DNA of 17,516 nucleotides. Source: Thiobacillus sp. Lineage in GTDB: Bacteria > Pseudomonadota > Gammaproteobacteria > Burkholderiales > Thiobacillaceae. Location of the stretch: positions 1 through 17,516 of the forward strand of contig JAIWOL010000096.1 in assembly GCA_020216925.1 (NCBI GenBank). The letters are read 5' to 3'. The notes under the pieces were generated by a model. The model saw only the letters and a list, made by a program, of their open reading frames with translations, made no database searches and had not been told where the DNA came from. Shown piece after piece: positions 1 to 5,970 of this stretch. The translations under genes were made by a program, and so were the position numbers. Position 1 is the first letter of the stretch. Each line of letters begins with the position of its first letter.

Positions 1-1
1 C

Positions 2-171
2 CCCCTGCTGTTCCGCACCCCGCCGGGCATCCAGATCATGGCCACCGGGCCGATCAACGCCCCCAAGGACGGCATCGCGCCACTGGCCGGGGGGTCGAGA
101 CGGACTGGCTGCCCTTCACCTTCACCATGAACTGGAAGTTCACCTGGACGGACCAGCCGGTCCGCTACGAG
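2..171 (+). pseudogene. DUF6065-like gene fragment, frameshifted
   Basis: The reading frame is open from the first bases and has no start in the window. Frame 2 (from base 2) gives a stretch with RTPPG, then TGPINAPKDGI. Frame 1 from about base 97 continues as VETDWLPFTFTMNWKF and DQPVRYE. Recalled DUF6065 proteins carry these blocks in one frame in this order: RTPPG, then GP-x-N-x-PKDG, then VETDW, then FTMNW. The switch lies in a run of six G at 89-94, and inserting one base there restores a continuous frame. After the RYE block (about base 171) the expected continuation is absent and protease sequence follows. The function of DUF6065 is unknown to me. The identification is from memory of the family, so it is moderately sure. 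That the gene is broken is clear from the sequence. Confidence 0.55.
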
Positions 172-465
172 GGCCAAGCTGTCGCGGCCGTGGGCGCTCC
201 CAACGGCTGGGGCTTCTCTCTGTTGGCCGGGATCGTGAGCCGCTACGGCGAGGCCTCCGGCATGTTTCAGGCACTGCCGATGATGCAGATTGACGCCCCG
301 ATCACCGGCGGCAATTCCGGCGGGCCGGTGTTCAACGCCAGAGGCGAGGCTGTTGGCATGGTCAGCTTCGGCAAGGGCGCATTCAATCAGGCCGTGCCCA
401 TCGACCGGGTGCTGGAGGCAGCGGATCGGATCAGGCGCTCTGCCGTTGCTTTACCAGCCAGGTGA
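172..465 (+). pseudogene. C-terminal remnant of a trypsin/HtrA-like serine protease
   Basis: This stretch reads in the same frame as the preceding DUF6065-like piece but matches a different family. It shows the second half of a chymotrypsin-fold protease of the HtrA/Do type: GQAVAAVGAPNGWGFSLLAGIVS (split here as a beta-strand pair), IDAPITGGNSGGPVFN with the nucleophile Ser codon at 316-318, GEAVGMVSFG, and NQAVPIDRV. The catalytic His and Asp, which lie further upstream in this family, are missing, as are any signal peptide and start codon, so an active protease cannot be made. There is no PDZ domain. The final residues overlap the 3' end of the convergent restriction endonuclease gene by about 35 bp, so the last eight or so codons are probably not native. 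I read it as a remnant cut on the left by a rearrangement and on the right by the restriction-modification cassette. Confidence 0.6.
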
Positions 466-1669
466 ATGACTCCACATCCATAAGCCAGGCCTGCTGTGCC
501 GCCGTATAGGTTGGGTGCAGGCTTTTGGGCAGCACAAGCCGTACCCGTTCTGCCTTCATCTCGTCCGTCTGGTTCTCGCTGATGCTGGGTTCGAGCGTCA
601 GGAGGTGCTTGTCAGGGATGCGGGCAGCTTCGTTGAGGATTTGCCGCCACCTGTCCTTGCAGGTCGATTTCGAGGCCAGCATTGTCAACCTTGCCTGTGG
701 GAAGGCGGCATCGTGGTAGTGGCCGATGTCAGGAAAGATGAAATCCGGTTTCAGGTTGCCTTCGGTTACGCCGGTTCGCGTGTAGGTCACGCCGTGATCC
801 GTGAATACCTGTTCGAGGTGGTTTTCCAGTGCCGAGCCAGCCCGTGACTTCCTGCGTTGCAGGGCGCTCTGCACCAGCCTGATGAAAGGTTCCGTGTCCT
901 CAATGCCGGACTGCGTGAGGCTGCGCAGCTTTTCACCGAGCAGGTGCTTTTCGAGCGTCCGGAACAGGATTTCTTCCCGTTCCATCCATGCGACCAGTGC
1001 CGCGTCCGGGTCATCGCGGCTGGACAGATCGTGGATCGTGCTTCTGGCATAGGCCGAGAATTCGACCGTTTCCGGAAAGTTGCCGCCAAACCTTGCCAGC
1101 ATGTCGTCCAGGTAGTTCGGGGCTTCCTCTTCCGGTTCGATGCCGATCTGTTCGAGAATGACCCTTGCGGCAAAGCCGATCCTGTCCTGTTCGGTTTCCA
1201 GTTCAGATTTGACGGAGAAACCGGGATGCACGAGATCGGAAAACCCGAACAGCCACATCAGCTGCCGTTCGATGGTCGTGTCCTTTTCCGCCACGATGGC
1301 AAGCAGATCGCCATCGGCCCGCCTTGCAATCACCAGCAGGTCACCTTCCGCCGCGCACTGCGAGACCAGATTGGTCGGGAAATACAGCCGGTATTCCCAG
1401 CGCATGACGCCACGCTCTTCCCTTGCTTTCTGGCGGGCGTCGTACCATGTCAGGAATCCGTCTTCGATGACAGGCTCGTCGTCCTGGTCGGACAGGTAGA
1501 GGAATTTCGCCGGAAAGCGCACCTTGCCGGACGGCTCCCCGAGGATCGAGCGCAGGGATTCCACGCCGTTGAACTCGTGCTGGTTCGAGCGGATGACATC
1601 GGCCTCGACGGCGCTCAGGCGCTTGATTGCAACGCCCTCGAAGTACTGCGACAGATAGCCCTGCTTCAT
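431..1669 (-). CDS. Type II restriction endonuclease, EcoRII-type C-terminal domain
   Basis: This 412-residue protein would cleave unmethylated DNA at the site protected by the adjacent Dcm-like methyltransferase. By analogy with EcoRII that site is probably CCWGG, which is an inference. The C-terminal domain (about residues 265-412) matches EcoRII closely: RRKSRAGSALENHLEQVF, then KPDFIFP with Asp309, then LASKSTCKDRW with Lys334 and Lys338, then RQILNEA and HLLTLE. This gives the PD-(D/E)xK-like catalytic set. The N-terminal 165 residues, with blocks such as AIKRLSAVEAD, SNQHEFNG and EYRLYFP, do not obviously match the classical EcoRII effector domain. A frame continues upstream to 1765, but the ATG at 1669 is chosen because it overlaps the vsr stop codon (ATGA) and an AGGA lies just upstream. 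The length is close to the roughly 400 residues of EcoRII. It is the last gene of the operon. Confidence 0.85.
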   Translation of the reverse strand: MKQGYLSQYFEGVAIKRLSAVEADVIRSNQHEFNGVESLRSILGEPSGKVRFPAKFLYLSDQDDEPVIEDGFLTWYDARQKAREERGVMRWEYRLYFPTNLVSQCAAEGDLLVIARRADGDLLAIVAEKDTTIERQLMWLFGFSDLVHPGFSVKSELETEQDRIGFAARVILEQIGIEPEEEAPNYLDDMLARFGGNFPETVEFSAYARSTIHDLSSRDDPDAALVAWMEREEILFRTLEKHLLGEKLRSLTQSGIEDTEPFIRLVQSALQRRKSRAGSALENHLEQVFTDHGVTYTRTGVTEGNLKPDFIFPDIGHYHDAAFPQARLTMLASKSTCKDRWRQILNEAARIPDKHLLTLEPSISENQTDEMKAERVRLVLPKSLHPTYTAAQQAWLMDVESFTWLVKQRQSA

Positions 1670-2112
1670 TTCCTGATCCCGGTTTCCTTTTCGTCGCTGC
1701 GCAGCCATACGGCGAGGCGCTGCGCGACCTGTCCGACATCCGCGCCCACCCCCCGCAGGGCGCATTCCCAGACCACGGCAACACGCCAGCCTGCTGCCAG
1801 CAGCGTATCCCGTGCCCAGCGGTCACTGGCCCTGTTGCGGTCGATCTTGTCCTGCCAGAAACCTGGCCGCGTGGCGGGAAGCCTGTAAAGGTGGCAGTCA
1901 TGCCCATGCCAGAAACAGCCATGCACAAAGATAACGGCGCGGTATCTGGGCAGCACGATATCAGGCTTGCCGGGCAGTTCCCGTGCGTGCAGGCGGAACC
2001 GGAAACCCTCACGGTGAAGCAGGCTCCGCACAAGGATTTCCGGTTTCGTGTTCCGCCCCCGGATGCCGGACATCATCCGGCTTCGGGTTGCGGCATCCAC
2101 CACGTCCGCCAC
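1666..2112 (-). CDS. vsr: Very short patch repair endonuclease Vsr
   Basis: Vsr nicks next to the T of T:G mismatches that arise when 5-methylcytosine deaminates within Dcm sites, starting very short patch repair. The 148-residue protein keeps E. coli Vsr numbering almost exactly: Asp51 in ELPGKPDIVL, then VHGCFWHGHDC giving His64, Trp68, His69, His71 and Cys73, and Cys117 in VVWECALRG. These cover the catalytic Asp and His residues and the structural zinc ligands. The start is GTG at 2112, chosen because the encoded N-terminus MADVVDAATRS matches E. coli Vsr (MADVHDKATRS). No strong ribosome binding site is visible, so translation probably depends on coupling to dcm, whose stop lies 3 nt upstream. 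Its own stop overlaps the start of the restriction gene by 4 nt. A Vsr is expected only where cytosine-5 methylation exists, which supports the assignment of its neighbours. Confidence 0.93.
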   Translation of the reverse strand: MADVVDAATRSRMMSGIRGRNTKPEILVRSLLHREGFRFRLHARELPGKPDIVLPRYRAVIFVHGCFWHGHDCHLYRLPATRPGFWQDKIDRNRASDRWARDTLLAAGWRVAVVWECALRGVGADVGQVAQRLAVWLRSDEKETGIRK

Positions 2113-2115
2113 GGG

Positions 2116-3378
2116 TCAGGCAAATTCAAGTGACGGCTGGAGGACACCGGCCTGTTCCTGCGCGATCAATGCCTCGACGTGCGGAACCATGATGCGGGCC
2201 ACCTCGCGCATGACCGGCATCACCACGCTGTTTCCGAACTGGCGGTAGGCCTGCGTGTCGCTTACGGGAATGCGGAACGTATCCGGGAAACCCATAAGCC
2301 GTGCGCATTCGCGCGGCGTCAGGCGGCGCGGACGCTTGCGGCTGCCCTGCGAAACGAGGATTTCCGAGCCGTCCTTGTAGTACCGGGCCGACAGGGTACG
2401 GGCTACCCCGTCAGGCGTGACCAGCCCGAAACCGAAGCCGTTTCCGGCGGCGCGGTGCTTCTCGGCATAGGCCTGGAGATAGGCCCACAACCTGGGCGTC
2501 AGGGTGTATCTGGGCTGGACGGTCTGCCGTCCGTGGTCGAAATACCGGTCACCGTCCCACGGCAGCACGGGTTCGGTGCCATCCGTCCGGTGCAGGATCG
2601 AGGAAAGGCGCGGCCCCTCGGATGGCAGTTGCAGATCGTTCCATGAAAAGCCGGTTTTTTCACGGAAACCAACGATGATGATCCGCTCGCGGTGCTGCGG
2701 AGTGAAGTGCTGCCCGTCGATGATCCGGTGATGCACGTCATAGCCCAGCTCGTCGCGCAGGGTTTGCAGGATCACGCGGAATGTGTTGCCCCGGTCGTGC
2801 GAAAGCAGGTTCTTGACGTTCTCCAGCAGGAATGCCTTGGGTCGCCTGGTGGCGATGATCCGCGCCACGTCGAAAAACAGCGTTCCCTGCGTGGTGCACT
2901 CGAAACCATGAGGACGGCCCAGGGAGTTTTTCTTGGATACGCCGGCAATGGAAAACGGCTGGCAGGGGAACCCAGCCAGAAGCACGTCGTGGTCTGGCAC
3001 ATCCGCCGCCGGGAACGGCACGATATCGCCAACAAAGGGGTGCCGGTCGCCGAAGTTCTCGACGTAGGTCTTTTTCGAGAAATCGTTCCACTCGCTGGTA
3101 AAGACGCACTCACCGCCATGGGCCTCGAAGCCCATACGGATGCCGCCAATTCCGGCGAACAGGTCGATGAACCTGAACCGCCCGCCGCCTGCCGGAGTAT
3201 GCGCGGCTTTTTGCAGCAGATCGCGCAGCGCGGGTTCCAGCATGGCCGGACACGGGACTTCTCCCTTTTCCCAGCGCCTCACGGTCTTGGGCGTTTTGCC
3301 GATGTGTTCGGCTATCTCGCGCTGCGTGAACCTGTAGCGCGCCTGCCGCAGCAGTTCCAGCGGTTGTGCGTCGGTCAT
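2116..3378 (-). CDS. dcm: DNA (cytosine-5)-methyltransferase, Dcm family, with N-terminal HTH
   Basis: This 420-residue enzyme transfers a methyl group from S-adenosylmethionine to carbon 5 of cytosine in the restriction site. The conserved motifs occur in the normal order: motif I DLFAGIGG (about 72-79), motif [10 protein letters not shown] with catalytic Cys139, motif VI ENV (186-188), motif VIII QHRER (228-232), motif IX RRLTPRE (351-357) and motif X FGNSVV (381-386). The blocks [15 protein letters not shown] and [11 protein letters not shown] are nearly those of E. coli Dcm, which suggests CCWGG as target. Residues 1-57 form a helix-turn-helix of the XRE type ([20 protein letters not shown]), as in methyltransferases that repress their own promoter. 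An AAGGA lies 9-13 nt upstream of the ATG. It is the first gene of the minus-strand operon dcm-vsr-R. Whether it acts in defence, or mainly as a housekeeping methylase, cannot be told from sequence. Confidence 0.95.
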   Translation of the reverse strand: MTDAQPLELLRQARYRFTQREIAEHIGKTPKTVRRWEKGEVPCPAMLEPALRDLLQKAAHTPAGGGRFRFIDLFAGIGGIRMGFEAHGGECVFTSEWNDFSKKTYVENFGDRHPFVGDIVPFPAADVPDHDVLLAGFPCQPFSIAGVSKKNSLGRPHGFECTTQGTLFFDVARIIATRRPKAFLLENVKNLLSHDRGNTFRVILQTLRDELGYDVHHRIIDGQHFTPQHRERIIIVGFREKTGFSWNDLQLPSEGPRLSSILHRTDGTEPVLPWDGDRYFDHGRQTVQPRYTLTPRLWAYLQAYAEKHRAAGNGFGFGLVTPDGVARTLSARYYKDGSEILVSQGSRKRPRRLTPRECARLMGFPDTFRIPVSDTQAYRQFGNSVVMPVMREVARIMVPHVEALIAQEQAGVLQPSLEFA

Positions 3379-3424
3379 GTCCTGTCCTTACTATGGGAAT
3401 TTAGTGGGACATTATGACCCATAA
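3378..3424 (-). promoter_or_regulatory. Candidate operator/promoter region of the dcm operon
   Basis: Two TGTCC half-sites in tandem (3378-3382 and 3383-3387) face a GGACA half-site (3407-3411). A separate palindrome TTATG-ACC-CATAA lies at 3412-3424. On the minus strand the sequence CATAAT within it could be a -10 element, but no good -35 is visible. GGACA/TGTCC arms resemble, from memory, the operator recognised by the N-terminal HTH of M.SsoII. Autorepression by the Dcm HTH is therefore plausible but not shown. Confidence 0.4.
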
Positions 3425-3451
3425 CCGACCCTTAGGACCATGCTGCAGCCC

Positions 3452-3473
3452 AAAAAAAGCCCGGCGCCCGGGC
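3452..3473 (-). terminator. Intrinsic terminator on the minus strand without an upstream gene
   Basis: Read on the minus strand this is GCCCGG-GCG-CCGGGC followed directly by seven T, a perfect 6-bp GC stem with a 3-nt loop and a U tract. It would stop leftward transcription before the dcm promoter region. There is no recognisable minus-strand protein gene to its right, where the histidine kinase begins on the plus strand. It may insulate the cassette, end a small RNA, or be left over from a lost gene. Confidence 0.75.
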
Positions 3474-3528
3474 GGCCAGGCCATTGCTCGATTGCACGCG
3501 CCGGAACCGGCGGCAGGCTGGTGGCGCG

Positions 3529-3595
3529 CACAGATCGAAGCGGTTGCATCCCTCCCCTTCAGGCAAACCCGTGACGGGTATGCCACCCGCCTGTG
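3529..3595. repeat. Cluster of nested inverted repeats between dcm and the kinase gene
   Basis: A perfect hairpin ACCCGT-G-ACGGGT (3567-3579) is enclosed by CAGGC (3560-3564) and GCCTG (3589-3593). An alternative outer pair is CACAG (3529-3533) with CTGTG (3591-3595). The rest of 3425-3661 holds no supported protein gene. The structure could form in RNA from either strand, or act as a protein site. I do not recognise it as a known riboswitch. Confidence 0.35.
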
Positions 3596-3661
3596 AATCT
3601 GCCTTGCGCGCATGGCCTCGCTATCCGAGTCATAATCTTTTTTTCCTTACACCCCGGCTCG

Positions 3662-5107
3662 ATGAAATCCGATGCCCGTCACGCCAGCGCGTCCCTGATC
3701 CGCACCCTCGTGCGCGAGCATGCCAGCGCGATGCTTGTCATCGATGCGGCGTCGCAGACCATTCTCGACGCCAGCCCCAGGTTGGCGCGGTCATTGGGCC
3801 ACACGCGGCGGGCGCTGATCCGCATGCGGTGTGCGGATTTTTTTGCCGCGCCCGACGTCCAGCGTCTGCTGGCCTGGCTGAACGCCCCGCAAGGCCAGCG
3901 CCGACTCGCCTTCAATGCCCGCTGCCACCGGGCTGACGGCAGTCTTGTCACGTTACATGGCAGCCTGGTGCGCGTCGCCGGCCTGCCGGCGCGCGCGCTC
4001 TGGCTGCTTGCCCCGCCCGCTGGCCAGGCGGGCGGGCGCCAGACCCCCGAGGAACTGCACACCGTCTTTGCCCATCTGCCGGGCATGGCCTACCAGGTCC
4101 TCCAGTCGGCAGACGGCACCGTCACCCTTCCCTACGTCAGCGCGCAGGCTGCACAGCTACTGGGTATCCAGGCCAGAACCCTGCGCGCCCGGCCCGAGCG
4201 CTTCGTCGACCTTATCCTCGATGCCGACAAGCCCGATTACCTTGCGCGGCTGGCCGAAGCCGGCGGCGTGCCCATGAGCTTCAACTGGGAAGGCCGCATC
4301 CGGGTCAAGGCGTGGAAGGACGTGAAATGGGTGAACCTGCGGGTGCGCCGACGCGATACTGCGGACGGCACGCTGTGGGACGGCATCATGCTGAACGTTA
4401 CCCAGAGCCGCGAAGCCGAAGCCGAAATCCGCCGCCAGCGCGCGCAACTGGCTGCTCTGGCAGCGCACGTGGAATCCGCCAAAGAACAGGAGCGCCTGCA
4501 TCTGGCGCGCGAGGTTCACGACGACCTCGGCGGCAATCTCACCGCCATCAAGATCGGACTGGCCGGCCTCCAGCGCCGCCTGCCGGCGGACGACGCCGAG
4601 CTGCGCAAACGCGCCGCTTATCTGATCGACATTCTCGACCAGACCTTCGAGGCCACCCGACGCATCGCTGCGAGCCTCCGGCCGCCGGTACTCGATTTCG
4701 GCATCGTTTCTGCCCTGGAATGGCAGATCGAGCGTTTCAGCCGCACCACCGGCATCAGCTGTACCTTCAAACCGCCGAGCGGCACAGTGAGCCTCGACGC
4801 CAACGCCGCCATCACCGTATTCCGCATCGTCCAGGAAGCCATGACCAATGTCGCCAAACACGCCCGGGCCAGCCGCGTCACCGTGGCGCTGGACATCGAG
4901 GATGCAGACCTCGTCGCCAGCGTCACCGACAACGGCCGGGGCCTGCCGGCCGAACGGCCGGGCACCGGCCATAGCGGTTTTGGCGTGTTGGGCATGAGCG
5001 AACGCGCGGCCGGACTCGGTGGCACCCTCAGCGTCGCCCCGGCCCCGCGTCGCGGCACCCGGGTCTGCCTGCGCGTTCCGCTCGACGCGGTACAAACCAA
5101 GGCATAA
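3662..5107 (+). CDS. PAS-containing histidine kinase, NarX/DegS (HisKA_3) type
   Basis: This 481-residue kinase autophosphorylates on His and passes the phosphate to the response regulator encoded next. Two PAS-like regions are visible, at about residues 8-115 and 130-250, the second ending in a PAC-like stretch WDGIMLNVTQSREAE. A short coiled coil follows, then the HisKA_3 box with phospho-acceptor His286 in LAREVHDDLGGNLTAIKIGL. The HATPase_c domain has an N box (FRIVQEAMTNVAKHA), G1 (DNGRGLP) and G2 (GFGVLGMSERAAGLGG). No signal peptide or membrane segment is seen, so it should be a cytoplasmic sensor, ligand unknown. The frame extends back to a GTG at 3593, but the ATG at 3662 gives the first sensible N-terminus; neither has a clear ribosome binding site. 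The gap to the regulator is 8 nt. Its position next to motility genes suggests, without proving, control of motility or c-di-GMP. Confidence 0.88.
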   Translation: MKSDARHASASLIRTLVREHASAMLVIDAASQTILDASPRLARSLGHTRRALIRMRCADFFAAPDVQRLLAWLNAPQGQRRLAFNARCHRADGSLVTLHGSLVRVAGLPARALWLLAPPAGQAGGRQTPEELHTVFAHLPGMAYQVLQSADGTVTLPYVSAQAAQLLGIQARTLRARPERFVDLILDADKPDYLARLAEAGGVPMSFNWEGRIRVKAWKDVKWVNLRVRRRDTADGTLWDGIMLNVTQSREAEAEIRRQRAQLAALAAHVESAKEQERLHLAREVHDDLGGNLTAIKIGLAGLQRRLPADDAELRKRAAYLIDILDQTFEATRRIAASLRPPVLDFGIVSALEWQIERFSRTTGISCTFKPPSGTVSLDANAAITVFRIVQEAMTNVAKHARASRVTVALDIEDADLVASVTDNGRGLPAERPGTGHSGFGVLGMSERAAGLGGTLSVAPAPRRGTRVCLRVPLDAVQTKA

Positions 5108-5115
5108 TTTTCGCC

Positions 5116-5760
5116 ATGCCCACCGCTCCCTACCGCATCCTCATCGTCGACGATCACGCCATCGTCCGCGAAGGCCTGAAACAGATCCTCGCCGACACCG
5201 ACGACATCGTCGTCGGCGGCGAAGCCGAAAACTCCAGCAAAGCCTTGCAGCTTGCCCGGAAAGGCCCCTGGGACATGGTGCTCATGGACATATCCATGCC
5301 CGACCGCAGCGGCATCGAAACCCTGGAATTGATGAGAAAAGAGCATCCCGGCATCAAGGTGCTCATGCTCTCCATGCACCGGGAAACCCTCTACGCCGTC
5401 CGCGCGCTGAAATCGGGCGCAGCAGGCTATCTCAACAAACAGAGCGCGCCGGATCAGCTGGTCGACGCCATCCGGCTGGTGGCCTCTGGCCGCAAATACA
5501 TCAGCCCCGAGCTCGCCCAGGAACTGGCCCGCACCGTCAGCGGCGAACGTCAGACCCTCCCGCACGAAACCCTCTCCAACCGCGAATACCAGACGCTCTG
5601 CCTCATCGCCTCCGGCCTGCCGGTTTCGGCCATCGCCGACCAGCTCAAGCTCTCGGTCAAGACCATCAGCATGTACCGCGCCCGCCTGTTACAGAAAATG
5701 CAGTTGAAGAACAATGCCGAGCTGACGCATTACGCGATCAGGCACGGGCTGGTGGACTAG
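5116..5760 (+). CDS. NarL/FixJ-family response regulator
   Basis: This 214-residue DNA-binding regulator is the evident partner of the upstream kinase. The receiver domain (residues 1-122) has the acidic pair Asp12-Asp13 (LIVDDH), phospho-acceptor Asp58 (MVLMDISMPD), Ser86 at the usual Ser/Thr switch position (VLMLSMH) and Lys108 (GYLNKQ). A LuxR-type helix-turn-helix follows at about residues 152-208, starting LSNREYQTLCLIASG with the recognition region LSVKTISMYRARLLQKM. Length and layout are those of BvgA, UvrY and NarL. It starts 8 nt after the kinase stop with no independent ribosome binding site visible, so translational coupling is likely. All residues needed for phosphorylation are present. 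Target genes cannot be deduced from the window. A hairpin lies 14 nt after the stop codon. Confidence 0.93.
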   Translation: MPTAPYRILIVDDHAIVREGLKQILADTDDIVVGGEAENSSKALQLARKGPWDMVLMDISMPDRSGIETLELMRKEHPGIKVLMLSMHRETLYAVRALKSGAAGYLNKQSAPDQLVDAIRLVASGRKYISPELAQELARTVSGERQTLPHETLSNREYQTLCLIASGLPVSAIADQLKLSVKTISMYRARLLQKMQLKNNAELTHYAIRHGLVD

Positions 5761-5773
5761 CGGCAGACGGCAG

Positions 5774-5801
5774 GACTGGCGCGCAGAATAACCGCGCAGT
5801 C
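5774..5801. repeat. Inverted repeat after the response regulator gene
   Basis: GACTGGCGCG (5774-5783) pairs with CGCGCAGTC (5793-5801), leaving one bulged G. It sits 14 nt after the regulator stop codon and could mark the 3' end of the kinase-regulator transcript. There is no T tract after it, so it is not a standard intrinsic terminator. Confidence 0.4.
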
Positions 5802-5859
5802 GTCCGCGCCTTGCGAACTCATGGGGCGCCGCCGCACAACGCCCCGGCGTCCTGCTCCC

Positions 5860-5874
5860 TGGTCGCCGAATTGC
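5860..5874 (+). promoter_or_regulatory. Possible sigma-54 (-24/-12) promoter before the GGDEF gene
   Basis: TGGTCGCCGAATTGC keeps the TGG and TTGC cores with exactly 10 nt between the invariant GG and GC, as sigma-54 promoters need. The inner CACG of the -24 box is not conserved. It lies about 97 nt upstream of the start codon. Such a short match can occur by chance in GC-rich DNA, and no activator site was identified. Confidence 0.3.
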
Positions 5875-5970
5875 GGGAATTTCCCCCCCTTAATCCCGCC
5901 TTCGGCCCGGCCCGCCCGGCCCTACCATGCATAGCATCGAAATGGCCCCGCACGGGGCAGGATGCGCACC

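Noticed and set aside
172..465. Active serine protease gene
   Set aside because: Only the nucleophile half of the domain is present; the His and Asp segments, signal peptide and start are absent.
3529..3600. Riboswitch-like features (CAGGCAAACC similar to parts of c-di-GMP-I or glycine aptamers)
   Set aside because: The hallmark second segments (GACGCAAAGCC for c-di-GMP-I, or GGACAG and GAAGG for glycine) are missing, so only the inverted repeats are reported.
3401..3613. 70-codon minus-strand frame between dcm and the kinase
   Set aside because: It would place a gene in front of the orphan terminator, but the frame continues through the terminator, has no ribosome binding site I can see and shows no conserved-looking sequence.
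3638..3644. T7 run before the kinase start as a terminator
   Set aside because: Only a 4-bp stem lies nearby, with an 8-nt gap to the T run, so no terminator hairpin abuts it.
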